From Gemmatimonadota bacterium (GTDB taxonomy: Bacteria; Gemmatimonadota; Gemmatimonadetes; Longimicrobiales; Gaopeijiaceae), in NCBI GenBank assembly GCA_022822445.1, contig JAJEBR010000121.1, positions 62,001 to 126,000 of the forward strand: a stretch of 64,000 nucleotides of DNA. The letters are read 5' to 3'. Positions 35,227-44,314 of this stretch are shown here, one piece after another (the first letter of the stretch is position 1; each line of letters starts with the position of its first letter). Below the pieces are notes generated by a model. It was given only the letters and a program-made list of their open reading frames with translations. It was not told where the DNA came from and ran no database searches. The position numbers and the translations under genes were made by a program.

Positions 35227-36417
35227 CTATAGTCCCAACACCCGCTTCACCACCACGGTCTGCACCCCCAGCTCATCCTCTTCGATGAACGCGACCAGCC
35301 GATCCGGGCCGAAGGCGTCAGGCATCTCGACCGCGCCCGCCCGGTAGCTCCCGAGATACCGCCCGTCCACAGTCAGGACATCGATGGGCCCGTCGTCGTC
35401 GATCGGTTCCTCGCCACGTCGCTGCACCCAGATCTCGCCGTCCCAGCCGACCCCCAGTTCGCGGACGATCGATACCACTTCGGAGAACACCAGGCCATCG
35501 ATTCGCTCGCGCTCGTACCGCTCCATTCCCGGCGGGAACGGCCCTTGCCGCTGACGATCCTTCTCCGCTTCCTTCATCCGGTTGGTGACCCGGACCGGCT
35601 GCAGCGGCCGTCTCAGAATCCGGTGCACACCGGCACCCGGCCGAACGAGCTTGATCGCGTAGGCCGATGAATCCGAGAACGCCACGGTCCCGTCCGGCAG
35701 CACACCCAGCAGCATCCGCGGGCCGAACTCGATCGGCTCCCGGCTGCCGCTCATCAGCCATTCCACGCCCGGGGGCAGCCAGCCATCTACGACGGTGTCC
35801 CTGGCGACCACCTCCCCGGTAAGGTCAAGGCGTTCGATGGGCCGGGTCGTGTGGGTGAGCGGGTCCCCTGTCGCCTGGAATAGCAGCATCTGGGATCCGA
35901 CCGCGGAGAACAGAGCGTCGCCGGCCGGATCGGCTACGAAGTCCCACAGTGTACCACCCGCGTCGCCAAATCCCATCCGCACGCGGCGTTCGTAGTCCCC
36001 ATCGAAGATCTGGTATGCCAGGTGCCCGATGTCCCCGACCACGACGCTGCCGTCCGGCATTACCGCGAACCTCTGTGCCCGCCGGATCTCGCCTGGACCG
36101 TCCCCCGGGCCTCCCAAAGTGCGGCGCAGTCCGCCGCTCCCGTCGACTACGTGGATGTGCAGCGTCTGGCTGTCGAAAACGTAAAGCTGCCCCGCACCGT
36201 CAAAGGCGACCTTGCGGACGCGACCGAACTCCTGCCACTCCTCCCCGAAAAGGGTCCCGAACCGGTAGACCTCCTCGAAGTGCGGTTCCAGCCAGCGGTC
36301 CTCGCCGGGGAGTTCGATGATCTCCTGGGCAGCGGCGGGAACCGCGGTGAGCAGAAAGAACGCCCAGGCGAGAGGCACGGAAAGTAATGCCTGCTTTACA
36401 TAATGTAATGTTCGCAT
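35227..36417 (-). CDS. Secreted six-bladed beta-propeller protein (EIIELPGED type)
   Basis: From the ATG at 36417 the protein has 396 residues, with a signal peptide ending AVPAAAQ. A GTG at 36378 would shorten the signal to about 17 residues and would clear the regulatory element that covers the ATG. Blades: [40 protein letters not shown] and others. It is a paralogue of the next gene upstream on the strand ([10 protein letters not shown]...). Together with the following lipoprotein it forms a short operon. Confidence 0.8.
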   Translation of the reverse strand: MRTLHYVKQALLSVPLAWAFFLLTAVPAAAQEIIELPGEDRWLEPHFEEVYRFGTLFGEEWQEFGRVRKVAFDGAGQLYVFDSQTLHIHVVDGSGGLRRTLGGPGDGPGEIRRAQRFAVMPDGSVVVGDIGHLAYQIFDGDYERRVRMGFGDAGGTLWDFVADPAGDALFSAVGSQMLLFQATGDPLTHTTRPIERLDLTGEVVARDTVVDGWLPPGVEWLMSGSREPIEFGPRMLLGVLPDGTVAFSDSSAYAIKLVRPGAGVHRILRRPLQPVRVTNRMKEAEKDRQRQGPFPPGMERYERERIDGLVFSEVVSIVRELGVGWDGEIWVQRRGEEPIDDDGPIDVLTVDGRYLGSYRAGAVEMPDAFGPDRLVAFIEEDELGVQTVVVKRVLGL

Positions 36418-36421
36418 GACA
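36383..36421. promoter_or_regulatory. 21-bp-phased tandem dyad overlapping a propeller start
   Basis: On the minus strand box 1 is TGTCATG-CGAA-CATTACA (36421-36404) and box 2 is TGTAAAG-CAGG-CATTACT (36400-36383). Box 1 contains the annotated ATG (36417-36415). Either the gene starts at the GTG at 36378 or the element doubles as coding sequence. Confidence 0.6.
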
Positions 36422-36512
36422 GTCGGCAGCAAGGATTCTCGCTCACGACCCCACCAGCCTCCTTCACTGATACCGTCTCCACGTCCATTTCGTTCCGCTC
36501 GATGAATGCCGC

Positions 36513-37727
36513 TCAGCGCCTCCGCAGCCGTTTCACTACCACCGACCTCACGTCCATTTCATCCCGTTCGATGAACGCCACCAAGCCATCGGGGCCAAAG
36601 GCCGCCGGCCACGCGACCTCACCCGCAGGATAGGTGCCGAGGTAGCGTCCGGCCATGGTCAGGACATCGATGGGGCCGACGTCGTCACCCGGTTCCTCAC
36701 CGTGACGCCGCACCCAGATCTCTCCGTTCCAGCCGGTTCTCAGTCCCCGTACGATCGACACTTCGTCGAAGAAGCCAAACAGATCGAAGTCGGACTCCAC
36801 CTGTTCCCGGGGACTCCTCGCATTTACGTTCACACCGTTGAGGACTATTGCGGGCACACCCTGCTCTTCATATGTCCTGATTCGACGCTCCGTTTCGGCC
36901 TCGATCACCCTGTTCGTAACGGGGATCGGGTGGAATGGCCGCTTCAGGATTCGCCAGACTCCGGCCCCTGGCCGCGCAATCTTGATGGCGTAGGCCGTCG
37001 AGTCGGCAAACGCCACGCTTCCGTCCGGGAGCACTCCGACCAGGATCCTGGGTCCGAACACCTTGACCGGCCGAATGCGCCCAGGAGGAAGCCAGCCCTC
37101 AGCGACCGTGTCCTTTTGGGCCTCCTCGCCGGTGATTGTGATGCGTTCCACGGGTCGAGAGGTGTGCCGACCATTGCTCCCCCGTGTGATTCCGCTGGCC
37201 GACAAAGTCTGTGCCCCCACCGCCGAGAAGATGGCCTCGCCACCGGGATCCGGCAGCAGATCGGTGATGATCACCGCACCCGGTTCGGGGGCCATCCGCA
37301 CCATGCGCTCGAAGGTGCCGTCCGCGCCAAAAATGTGGTATGCACGGTGCCCCGCGTCCGCCAACACGGCGCGCCCGTCCCGCATGACTGCGAGTCCGTC
37401 CGCGTTGCGGAACTCGCCCGGGCCTTCTCCCGAACGGCCAAAGGCCCAGAGGAACTCGCCGTCCGGCCCGACGACGGTGACGCGGTCCGCCTGATTGTCG
37501 AATACGTAAAGCCGCCCCGCACCGTCGAACCCCACACGGCGCACGTTCCCGAACTGTTCCCAATCCGCGCCCGATACCGACCCGACCCGGTAGAGCTCTT
37601 CGAAGTCGGGGGTGAGCGGGCGGTCTTCGGTGGGGAGGGTGATGATCTCCTGGGCGGTTGCGGGGGCAGTCGCCAGCAGGCTGGCCAATGTGATGATCAC
37701 TGCGAACGATCGTGCGGTCATAGTCAT
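36513..37727 (-). CDS. Secreted six-bladed beta-propeller protein
   Basis: This is a 404-residue paralogue of the protein at 35227-36417 with signal peptide ending TAPATAQ. Its ATG overlaps the HupE/UreJ-like stop by four bases (ATGA), so it is translated from the same message. Features shared with its neighbour: EII-LP-ED start, [30 protein letters not shown], and the terminal [20 protein letters not shown]. It is probably periplasmic. Coupling to a membrane metal-transport-type protein hints that it serves that protein, but this is only positional. Confidence 0.82.
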   Translation of the reverse strand: MTMTARSFAVIITLASLLATAPATAQEIITLPTEDRPLTPDFEELYRVGSVSGADWEQFGNVRRVGFDGAGRLYVFDNQADRVTVVGPDGEFLWAFGRSGEGPGEFRNADGLAVMRDGRAVLADAGHRAYHIFGADGTFERMVRMAPEPGAVIITDLLPDPGGEAIFSAVGAQTLSASGITRGSNGRHTSRPVERITITGEEAQKDTVAEGWLPPGRIRPVKVFGPRILVGVLPDGSVAFADSTAYAIKIARPGAGVWRILKRPFHPIPVTNRVIEAETERRIRTYEEQGVPAIVLNGVNVNARSPREQVESDFDLFGFFDEVSIVRGLRTGWNGEIWVRRHGEEPGDDVGPIDVLTMAGRYLGTYPAGEVAWPAAFGPDGLVAFIERDEMDVRSVVVKRLRRR

Positions 37728-39193
37728 GCTTCGGAGTCTCCCTGATCTCGGGTCCTGGTACGCACCTCCTCGCCGTCCCCCTCCCCCTCCTCCGTCAGAT
37801 CCCCCAACCGCCCGGAAAGATGCCGATACACCGCGCTCAATCCCCACACCGCCGCTCCCACGATCAACCCGAGCAGCACCCAGCGCAGAAGCAGCGCCCA
37901 GAACGCCGCATCGTACGTCGGCGCCTGGAAGTCGTAGGCGGTCAGCACGCCCCAGCGGTCCGTCATCCAGTGCCAGGCGGTGTGGGCGACGAGCGCCGAG
38001 AGGAGGATCGCGCCGATCCGCGGCGACATCACCTTCCTGAACAGCAGCACCAGCCCCGGGACCATGAAGAGGAGCGCGAAGAGCTGGCCGAACTCGACCC
38101 CGACGTTGAACGCGAGCAAAGACGTGTAGAGGTGCGAGCCGGCAAACTGGAGCGATTCCCGCAGCAGGAAGGAGAAGCCGAAGCCGTGCACGAGACCGAA
38201 GCCGAAGGCCCACACCCAGCGCCGCCGCAGCGTCTTGCCGAAGATGTTCTCGAGCGCCATGAAGACGATCGACGCCGCGATCAGCATCTCGATCAGCGGG
38301 GGGAACCAGAGCGCGTTGGGCGCGAGGCCGAGCACCGATGCGCCGAGCGTGATGGAGTGGGCGGCGGTGAAGGCGGTCACGACCGAGACGAGCGGCCAGA
38401 AGCGCCGGATCGGGATCACCAGGCAGAGGAGGAAGAGGAGGTGGTCGATCCCGTCCAGGATGTGCGCGAAGCCGAGCCCGACGAAGCGCAGGAAGGCCTG
38501 GTGCCACCTGGGGTCGAGCCGCACGCGTCCGGGATTCCCCGTGTACTGGAAGACGCGTTCCGCGCCGGTGGGGGTGATGAAGCGCAGCACGGTGGTAGTG
38601 CGGAGGCCAAGGTGGGCCCACGCGGGGTCGATCGAGAAGCGCGACTCCGCAGACTCGATGGGCGTGCGGAGGATGACGTCCAGCATTGCCTGTTCCAGGA
38701 TCAGGTCGGTGCTGGCGGCGAGCGGTGGGGCGCGGACGTGGGCGAGGGCGCGGTCGTAGGCCGCGAAGGAGGGGTCGGAGGGAAGTGAGATGCGCGCAGC
38801 GACGACGGCGGGGGTGGGGAGCCGCGTGGACTCCTCGAAGAGCGCGACGTAGTCGGCGATCCAGACCTTCGCCTGGTCCTCTATCAGCTCGCTGGCTTCC
38901 TCGATTTCGACGTAACCGAGGCCACGGACGGGGAAGTTGACGTCCCGCATCGAGGTGAGGGGGACGCGGAGGACGAGCCACAATGAGCCGTCCTCGGCCT
39001 TGACGAAGGACCGGACGACGACATCGGCGGGGATGTCGTGGGGGGGCGCGGTGGCCGGCGACACCCCGGCGGCTCGACCCGGCCCCACGGCAGACAGCAG
39101 CGCCAGAGACAGGCCAACCAGCGCTGTGCCGCGCCAGGACCATCGGCAGCAGGATCGGCTCACGGTGTCCTCCATCGGGGATTCCGGCTCCAC
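37724..39193 (-). CDS. HupE/UreJ-like membrane protein with long exported N-terminal domain
   Basis: This 489-residue protein (a start at 39175 is also possible) has a signal peptide and then about 210 residues of extracytoplasmic domain. It also has about seven membrane helices bearing the family signatures [33 protein letters not shown] and [10 protein letters not shown], rich in histidines suited to nickel or other metal binding. The 30-residue C-terminal tail is acidic and cytoplasmic. HupE/UreJ_2 family members are implicated in nickel or cobalt entry for hydrogenase and urease. No such enzymes are encoded here, so another metal may be handled. Confidence 0.83.
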   Translation of the reverse strand: MEPESPMEDTVSRSCCRWSWRGTALVGLSLALLSAVGPGRAAGVSPATAPPHDIPADVVVRSFVKAEDGSLWLVLRVPLTSMRDVNFPVRGLGYVEIEEASELIEDQAKVWIADYVALFEESTRLPTPAVVAARISLPSDPSFAAYDRALAHVRAPPLAASTDLILEQAMLDVILRTPIESAESRFSIDPAWAHLGLRTTTVLRFITPTGAERVFQYTGNPGRVRLDPRWHQAFLRFVGLGFAHILDGIDHLLFLLCLVIPIRRFWPLVSVVTAFTAAHSITLGASVLGLAPNALWFPPLIEMLIAASIVFMALENIFGKTLRRRWVWAFGFGLVHGFGFSFLLRESLQFAGSHLYTSLLAFNVGVEFGQLFALLFMVPGLVLLFRKVMSPRIGAILLSALVAHTAWHWMTDRWGVLTAYDFQAPTYDAAFWALLLRWVLLGLIVGAAVWGLSAVYRHLSGRLGDLTEEGEGDGEEVRTRTRDQGDSEA

Positions 39194-39318
39194 GTTCAGT
39201 GACTTGGCGAGACCGGAGGCCGCGCTCTCTCCTGACCGTACTCCCTCGGAGCCGGTCCGCGCAAACGGCAGACCGCGCCGCTCATACGGTACAGTTCAGT
39301 CTACAGTATCCAAAATAC

Positions 39319-39347
39319 TTGACATTAGACATGGAATGATGTATTAT
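39319..39347 (+). promoter_or_regulatory. Consensus sigma-70 promoter
   Basis: TTGACA (39319-39324) and TATTAT (39342-39347) are separated by exactly 17 bases, the best -35/-10 pair in the window, in a locally AT-rich stretch (39290-39420). It directs transcription to the right into the gene at 39426, which has an ACAAGGAGA ribosome-binding site. A GGTACA...TGTACC pair (about 39286 and 39366) flanks the promoter and could be an operator. Confidence 0.65.
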
Positions 39348-39425
39348 TGAATCTCTTTTTCCTTAATTGTACCGTTTAGAGGAATATCTAGCAGAACAAG
39401 TAAATATACCACAAGGAGATTCGAG

Positions 39426-39989
39426 ATGTTCGCATTCATTTCAAGAGACAGTAACCGAGAGCTCACTGCACGGGCGTGGACGCGCATCTTCGCGCTGGCG
39501 TTTGGCGGACTTTGCATCGCCTCCACCCAGGGAGATTCTCCACGCGTACCCATGAGTGAAGCCATCATGAGCGACGACATGGGCTTTTGCGGCAGGTGCA
39601 TGGATTGGGGGGGGCGGTTTCACCTGGCTGCGGCGGACCCCACCCAGCGATTTGGCGTCGGCCCGGCCCGCCCCTCGGTCGAAGAGACTCCGTGGCACGC
39701 CCAGGTCGTGCGTCCTGGCGACTGCCTCTGGAAACACGGGATCTGCCACAACGCCCGTGGGTTCAAGTTCCGCGATCCAGGGGAGTTGACCGACGAGCTC
39801 GCACAGGCCGTCGCGTCGGAGGATGTTGCCGAACTGGTCAATCTGGTCGATCTGCCCACCGTGAGGATCATGCATGCGCGTTCTTCCATCCAGGTCGTGG
39901 CGTGCGACGGCCAGACGGTCGTCGGGCACGTACCCGTTGACCGGGCCCTCCTGGAGATCCTCACCGCACTGCCAGCCTCGAGTGAGTAG
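39426..39989 (+). CDS. Small protein of unknown function, possibly exported
   Basis: This is a 187-residue protein with a clear ribosome-binding site. The N-terminus has a moderately hydrophobic stretch (WTRIFALAFGGLCIAS) that could be a signal. Four cysteines and several histidines (GFCGRCMDWGGRFH, CLWKHGICHNARG) in the middle suggest a metal- or disulfide-stabilised core. The C-terminal 70 residues look helical. I do not recognise the family. It lies 13 bases before the propeller gene at 40003 and shares the strong promoter. Confidence 0.65.
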   Translation: MFAFISRDSNRELTARAWTRIFALAFGGLCIASTQGDSPRVPMSEAIMSDDMGFCGRCMDWGGRFHLAAADPTQRFGVGPARPSVEETPWHAQVVRPGDCLWKHGICHNARGFKFRDPGELTDELAQAVASEDVAELVNLVDLPTVRIMHARSSIQVVACDGQTVVGHVPVDRALLEILTALPASSE

Positions 39990-40002
39990 GCGGAACTGGC
40001 AA

Positions 40003-41139
40003 ATGAAGACCGCCTACGATCACGCACCCGCCATGAACCGCGCAGCCGAGCCGCCGACCCTGAAGCCCCGAAAGGCCATCATCGCCTTCCTGGTATCTGC
40101 AATGACCGGCCCTTTGGCGATCCTGGCTGCAGCAGCCAGCCTCCGCGCCCAGGAAACCATCACCGTCTCGGGCGAGGTCACCTGCCCCGAGTGTGTCATC
40201 ACGCTGGACACGGTCGCAATCCTCTCCGGACCCGATCTCCAGGTTTCCTTCGTCCCCGGAGTCGCGGTGGATCGCCGCGGGCGGTTCCTGTTGACCACAG
40301 CGCGACCCGAAATGATGGTGTTCGATTCCACGGGCGCCTTCCTCCGGACTGTTGGCCGCCGCGGCGAGGGACCCGGCGAGTACGAGTGGCTCATTCACAT
40401 CAACGTGGGTCCGCAGTACATCCACGCGTTCGACGCCGAGCGCGGCCGGACCCTGCTGGATCATGACTTCCAGTTCGTCAGGGCGGATCGTTTTGCGGCG
40501 AACTACCTCCACTCGCATATGATGGACTCCGAAACCGTGGTCTTCCCGGGTGATGTCCTGGCGGAGGGTTCGACGGGGTATGCCCTGCACTTTCTGGATC
40601 TCGACGGCAAGATGTCCTCCTACGATGGCGACGGTGTGTGGCGTGGCCAGACCGGGGCGGCCCGGAACCTCGTCACCGGAGATTCGGTGTCGCTATGGGT
40701 CGTGGAGCCCAACCCGAACCGACTGACCCGGTGGGACCTGGTACCGGAACCCGGAAAGTCCGTGATATACAACCGTGTCGTGGAAGAATTCGACCGGCAC
40801 GGAAACGATCCGCACCTTTGGCCAGGCGTAGACAACGTTGGAGCTTTGCTGGACGAAAACGGGCTTTGGATCCTCTGGACCACGCCCGATCCTCGATTCA
40901 CCTCCAGGCGCGTCGGGGAAGTTCCCGAAGAGCCTCCCCAGGAGATCCGTGACAGCTGGCTGGACCTGGTCGATCCGGCAACCGGACGCACGCTCGCCCG
41001 CTTCCACAGCGACGGCAGCGCCTCGGACTTCGTCGAAGGCTCCCGGTACTTCTACTTCTACAACGAATCCGATTCGGGGGAGCCTTCCGTCGTGATTGTC
41101 GAGCCACACTTGATCCGGGGCGCTCAGATGCGGCGCTAG
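40003..41139 (+). CDS. Secreted six-bladed beta-propeller protein (VSGEVTC type)
   Basis: This 378-residue protein has signal peptide ASLRAQ, then VSGEVTCPECVITLDTVA, the CxxC-bearing start shared with the protein at 32752. Blades include VAVDRRGRFLLT, MMVFDSTGAFLRTVGRRGEGPGEYEW and DSWLDLVDPATGRTLARF. It is the second gene of a two-gene unit with the small protein at 39426. Function unknown. The C-terminal end is basic (QMRR). Confidence 0.82.
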   Translation: MKTAYDHAPAMNRAAEPPTLKPRKAIIAFLVSAMTGPLAILAAAASLRAQETITVSGEVTCPECVITLDTVAILSGPDLQVSFVPGVAVDRRGRFLLTTARPEMMVFDSTGAFLRTVGRRGEGPGEYEWLIHINVGPQYIHAFDAERGRTLLDHDFQFVRADRFAANYLHSHMMDSETVVFPGDVLAEGSTGYALHFLDLDGKMSSYDGDGVWRGQTGAARNLVTGDSVSLWVVEPNPNRLTRWDLVPEPGKSVIYNRVVEEFDRHGNDPHLWPGVDNVGALLDENGLWILWTTPDPRFTSRRVGEVPEEPPQEIRDSWLDLVDPATGRTLARFHSDGSASDFVEGSRYFYFYNESDSGEPSVVIVEPHLIRGAQMRR

Positions 41140-41292
41140 AGCGAAGCCGGGGGCGGAGAATCTCCGCGGGATATCGCGCGGCGGTGCATCCGGGGTGCAC
41201 CGCCGCGCACCGCGACGCTTTGCGAACGGACGGGTTACGCCGTACCTTGCCCCAAGTCAGCATCGTGTTCGTCCCACCGAGGGAGCTTCCCC

Positions 41293-42465
41293 ATGAAGCG
41301 CAATGTTCTCATCGTCGTGATTCTGGTGTTGGTCGCCGCGGGGATCTACGTGGCCCAGGACCGCCTTCAGACCGCATCCGCCAGCACAGCCGACGCCCCG
41401 ATCTTCGAGGTCGATCCCTTCTGGCCCCAGCCGCTGCCGAACCACTGGGTGCTCGGCTCGGTCGTTGGCGTTGGCGTCGACTCGCGCGACCACGTCTACA
41501 TCATCCACCGGCAGGCACCGCTCAACGAGCGGACGGAGATCGGCGCGGCGCAGGATCCACCCACGGGCGAGTGCTGCATTCCGGCCCCCTTCGTACTGGA
41601 GTTCGACCCGGACGGGAACCTGGCGAATGCCTGGGGCGGGCCCGGCGAGGGGTACACCTGGCCCACGTCCAACCACGGGATCACCGTCGATCCGATGGAC
41701 AACATCTGGATCGGGGGCAATGGCCGGGACTCGCACATCCTCAAGTTCTCGCGCGACGGCGAGTTCCTTGCCTCCTACGGTGAGGTGGGCGCCCAGATGC
41801 CCAACAGCAACAGCGAGACGTCCTTTGGCAACGTGGCCAAGATTTCCTTCGACGCCGGCGCCAACGAGGCCTACCTGGCCGACGGGTACGTCAACAAGCG
41901 CGTCGCCGTGCTGGACATCAACACGGGCGAATTGAAGCGGTTCTGGGGTGCCTACGGCAACACGCCGGACGATACGCGTCTGGGCCCCTACGACCCCGAC
42001 GCGCCGCTGCCGCAACAGTTCCGCAACCCGGTACACTGCGCGGATCCGGCGAACGACGACCACGTCTACGTCTGTGACCGCCAGGCCAACCGCATCCAGG
42101 TTTTCCGCAAGGACGGGACCTTCGTGGACGAGGTGCGGCTGGCACCGCGCACGCTCGGCGACGGCTCCACCTGGGACATCGCCTTCTCCCGCGACCCCGA
42201 ACAGAAGTACATGTACGTGGCCGACGGGAAGAACATGAAGGTGTACGTGATGGACCGGCTGAGCCTGGAAGTGCTCACCAGCTTCGGCGACGGGGGCCGC
42301 CAGCCCGGCCTCTTCTTCGCCGTGCACTCGATCGCCACCGACTCGCAGGGCAACATCTACACGACCGAAACCTATGAAGGGAAGCGCGTCCAGAAGTTCG
42401 TGTACATGGGCGAGGGTCCCGTAACGGCGATGGATCAGGGCGCGCCGTGGCCGCGAGGCAATTGA
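41293..42465 (+). CDS. NHL-repeat beta-propeller protein, membrane-anchored
   Basis: This is a 390-residue protein. The N-terminal hydrophobic segment (about 5-20) is an uncleaved anchor or signal. The remainder is a six-bladed NHL propeller: VVGVGVDSRDHVYIIHR, FVLEFDPDGNLANAWGGPG, HGITVDPMDNIWIGGN, HILKFSRDGEFLASYG, then HVYVCDRQANRIQVF and HSIATDSQGNIYTTETYEGKRVQKF. The group resembles peptidyl-alpha-hydroxyglycine lyase-like propellers, but catalytic ligands cannot be assigned. Located 65 bases upstream of the lectin-like lipoprotein gene, possibly in one transcript. Confidence 0.83.
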   Translation: MKRNVLIVVILVLVAAGIYVAQDRLQTASASTADAPIFEVDPFWPQPLPNHWVLGSVVGVGVDSRDHVYIIHRQAPLNERTEIGAAQDPPTGECCIPAPFVLEFDPDGNLANAWGGPGEGYTWPTSNHGITVDPMDNIWIGGNGRDSHILKFSRDGEFLASYGEVGAQMPNSNSETSFGNVAKISFDAGANEAYLADGYVNKRVAVLDINTGELKRFWGAYGNTPDDTRLGPYDPDAPLPQQFRNPVHCADPANDDHVYVCDRQANRIQVFRKDGTFVDEVRLAPRTLGDGSTWDIAFSRDPEQKYMYVADGKNMKVYVMDRLSLEVLTSFGDGGRQPGLFFAVHSIATDSQGNIYTTETYEGKRVQKFVYMGEGPVTAMDQGAPWPRGN

Positions 42466-42529
42466 GCGCAGGACACCCCCCAGGGAAGGACCCGCAGGCA
42501 AGGACCCGTAGAGAAGGAGAGGTAAGAGC

Positions 42530-43252
42530 ATGAAGACTTACACACTTGCAACCCCGGCGCTGATCGCGGCCGCGCTCATGGCGGCCGGATGCGCGGGAGG
42601 CGGCGGCGAAGGCGACACCGCCGACATGGAGGAGGTCAACCCCGCGATGCAGGAGCTGACCCCCGCCGAATCGGGGCCGATGACCTTCTTCATCACCAGC
42701 GCGGGGCCGGGCGACGGCGCGAATCTGGGCGGCCTCGAGGGGGCGGACGCCCACTGCGAGATGCTCGCGGACGCGCAGGGTGCGGGCGGGATGGGTTGGG
42801 CGGCCTACCTCAGCACGATCAACGACGACGGGAGCGCTGCGGTGAACGCGCGGGACCGCATCGGCACCGGGCCGTGGCACAACCAGGCCGGCGTGCTGGT
42901 CGCCAACAGCGTCGACGAGCTCCACTCCGACGCCGCCAACCTCACCAAGGAGTCGATCCTCACCGAGATGGGCGACATGGTCAACGGCCGAGGCGACGAT
43001 CCCAACATGCACGACATCCTGACCGGCTCGAACATGGACGGGACCGCTTACACCGGCGAAGGCTACGACAACTGCGGCAACTGGACGAGCAACGGCGAGG
43101 GCAGCGCGGCGGTCGGCCACCACGACCGGATCGGCGGCGGCCAGAACCCCACGTCGTGGAACTCGGCCCACAGCTCGCGCGGCTGCAGCCAGGAGAACCT
43201 GCAGGGAACCGGCGGCAACGGGTTCTTCTACTGCTTCGCGACAGGCGGGTGA
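42530..43252 (+). CDS. Lectin-like (C-type-lectin/endostatin fold) lipoprotein
   Basis: This 240-residue protein has a strong GGAGAGG ribosome-binding site, signal peptide and lipobox MAAGC. After an acidic linker the domain from about 50 (MTFFITSAGPGDGANLGGLEGADAHCEMLA) to the C-terminus (GCSQENLQGTGGNGFFYCF) matches the DUF1554/collagen-NC10-like fold of secreted bacterial lectin-like proteins. Paired cysteines at each end likely form disulfides. Presumably carbohydrate or ligand binding on the cell surface. The creatininase-like gene follows 17 bases later. Confidence 0.75.
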   Translation: MKTYTLATPALIAAALMAAGCAGGGGEGDTADMEEVNPAMQELTPAESGPMTFFITSAGPGDGANLGGLEGADAHCEMLADAQGAGGMGWAAYLSTINDDGSAAVNARDRIGTGPWHNQAGVLVANSVDELHSDAANLTKESILTEMGDMVNGRGDDPNMHDILTGSNMDGTAYTGEGYDNCGNWTSNGEGSAAVGHHDRIGGGQNPTSWNSAHSSRGCSQENLQGTGGNGFFYCFATGG

Positions 43253-43269
43253 GGCACACCCGGCGGACG

Positions 43270-44142
43270 ATGGAGGTGATGGGCGCGGCGCGGACTGTGG
43301 TGCGCCTCGGAGCCGCCGCCATCGCCGCGCTGGCCCTGGCCGCGTGCAGCGTTGAGAGCGCCGACGGCGGACCCGAGGCGGGCGACGCCTCCACCGGCCA
43401 ATTCACCTCCGAGGACGTCAACACCGTCTTCATCGAGGAGATGACCTGGACGGAGGTCCGGGACGCCATCGACCGGGGCGCGACCACGGTGATCCTCCCC
43501 ACCGCCGGGACCGAGCAGAACGGGCCCCACATGGTGACGGGCAAGCACCGCTACATCATCGAGGAGGCCAGCGACCGGATCGCGCGGGAGCTGGGCGACG
43601 CACTGGTCGCGCCGACCGTCACCTACGTGCCGGAGGGCGGCGTCGACCCGCCGTCCGGCCACATGCGCTACGCAGGCACGATCACGCTGCCGAACGAGTT
43701 CTTCATGAACCTGTTGGAGTACGCCGCCCGCAGCTTCCGCGCCCACGGCTTTACCGACATCGCCTTCATCGGGGACAGCGGGGGCAACCAGCGCGGGATG
43801 GAGGCGGTCGCCACGATGCTGAACGAGGAGTGGGGCGGCGAGGGATCGCGCGTCCACTTCATCGGCGACTACTACGCGAACAACGGGTTCCGCGACTGGC
43901 TCGTCGAGCAGGGCGAGGTCCCCGATTCGATCGGCGGCCACGCGGGCATCTCCGACACCTCGATTCTGCTCTACGTCGAGCCGCGGCACATTCGCCAGGA
44001 CAAGCTCGCGCCGGGCGGCGGGTTCGACGGCAGCGGCGTGTCGGGCAATCCGACCCGGGCTTCGGCCGAGTATGGCGAGGTCGGGATGCGGATGCGGGTG
44101 GACGCGGCGGTCCGGCAGATCCAGGCCGCGAGGGGCTCGTAG
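43270..44142 (+). CDS. Creatininase-like lipoprotein with altered metal ligands
   Basis: This 290-residue protein has a lipobox at LALAAC. The creatininase fold is indicated by VILPTAGTEQNGPHM (near 75-88), HMRYAGTITLPN, FIGDSGGNQ and the C-terminal YGEVGMRMRVDAA. In characterised members the first motif is E-Q-H-G-P-H with a following Asp. Here the histidine is Asn and the Asp position is occupied by His (GKHRYI). The zinc site is therefore rearranged or lost. Family members are amidohydrolases (creatininase, mycofactocin MftE-like). Export is unusual. Confidence 0.8.
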   Translation: MEVMGAARTVVRLGAAAIAALALAACSVESADGGPEAGDASTGQFTSEDVNTVFIEEMTWTEVRDAIDRGATTVILPTAGTEQNGPHMVTGKHRYIIEEASDRIARELGDALVAPTVTYVPEGGVDPPSGHMRYAGTITLPNEFFMNLLEYAARSFRAHGFTDIAFIGDSGGNQRGMEAVATMLNEEWGGEGSRVHFIGDYYANNGFRDWLVEQGEVPDSIGGHAGISDTSILLYVEPRHIRQDKLAPGGGFDGSGVSGNPTRASAEYGEVGMRMRVDAAVRQIQAARGS

Positions 44143-44163
44143 CCACGGTTCGGTCGGACGAAA

Positions 44164-44202
44164 AGTATGGAAAAAACTCCATCTTGTAATGTTTTCTTGA
44201 CA
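44164..44202. promoter_or_regulatory. 21-bp-phased tandem dyad between convergent genes
   Basis: On the minus strand box 1 is TGTCAAG-AAAA-CATTACA (44202-44185). Box 2 (44181-44164) is a poor match, beginning TGGAGTT and ending CCATACT. It lies between convergent genes, an odd place for an operator. Adjacent minus-strand codons CQENIT...PTEPW resemble the leader repeat at 32.7 kb, so this may be a decayed leader. Confidence 0.45.
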
Positions 44203-44314
44203 GGACCGGGGCGGTGTCGAGAAGCGACAGGGCAGGATCGAGCGGCAGAAGCGTGGGGTCGAGCGGCAGCAGGGCGGGCCACCCGGCATTCTACCGGCGT
44301 GGATCCTCGGGCTG

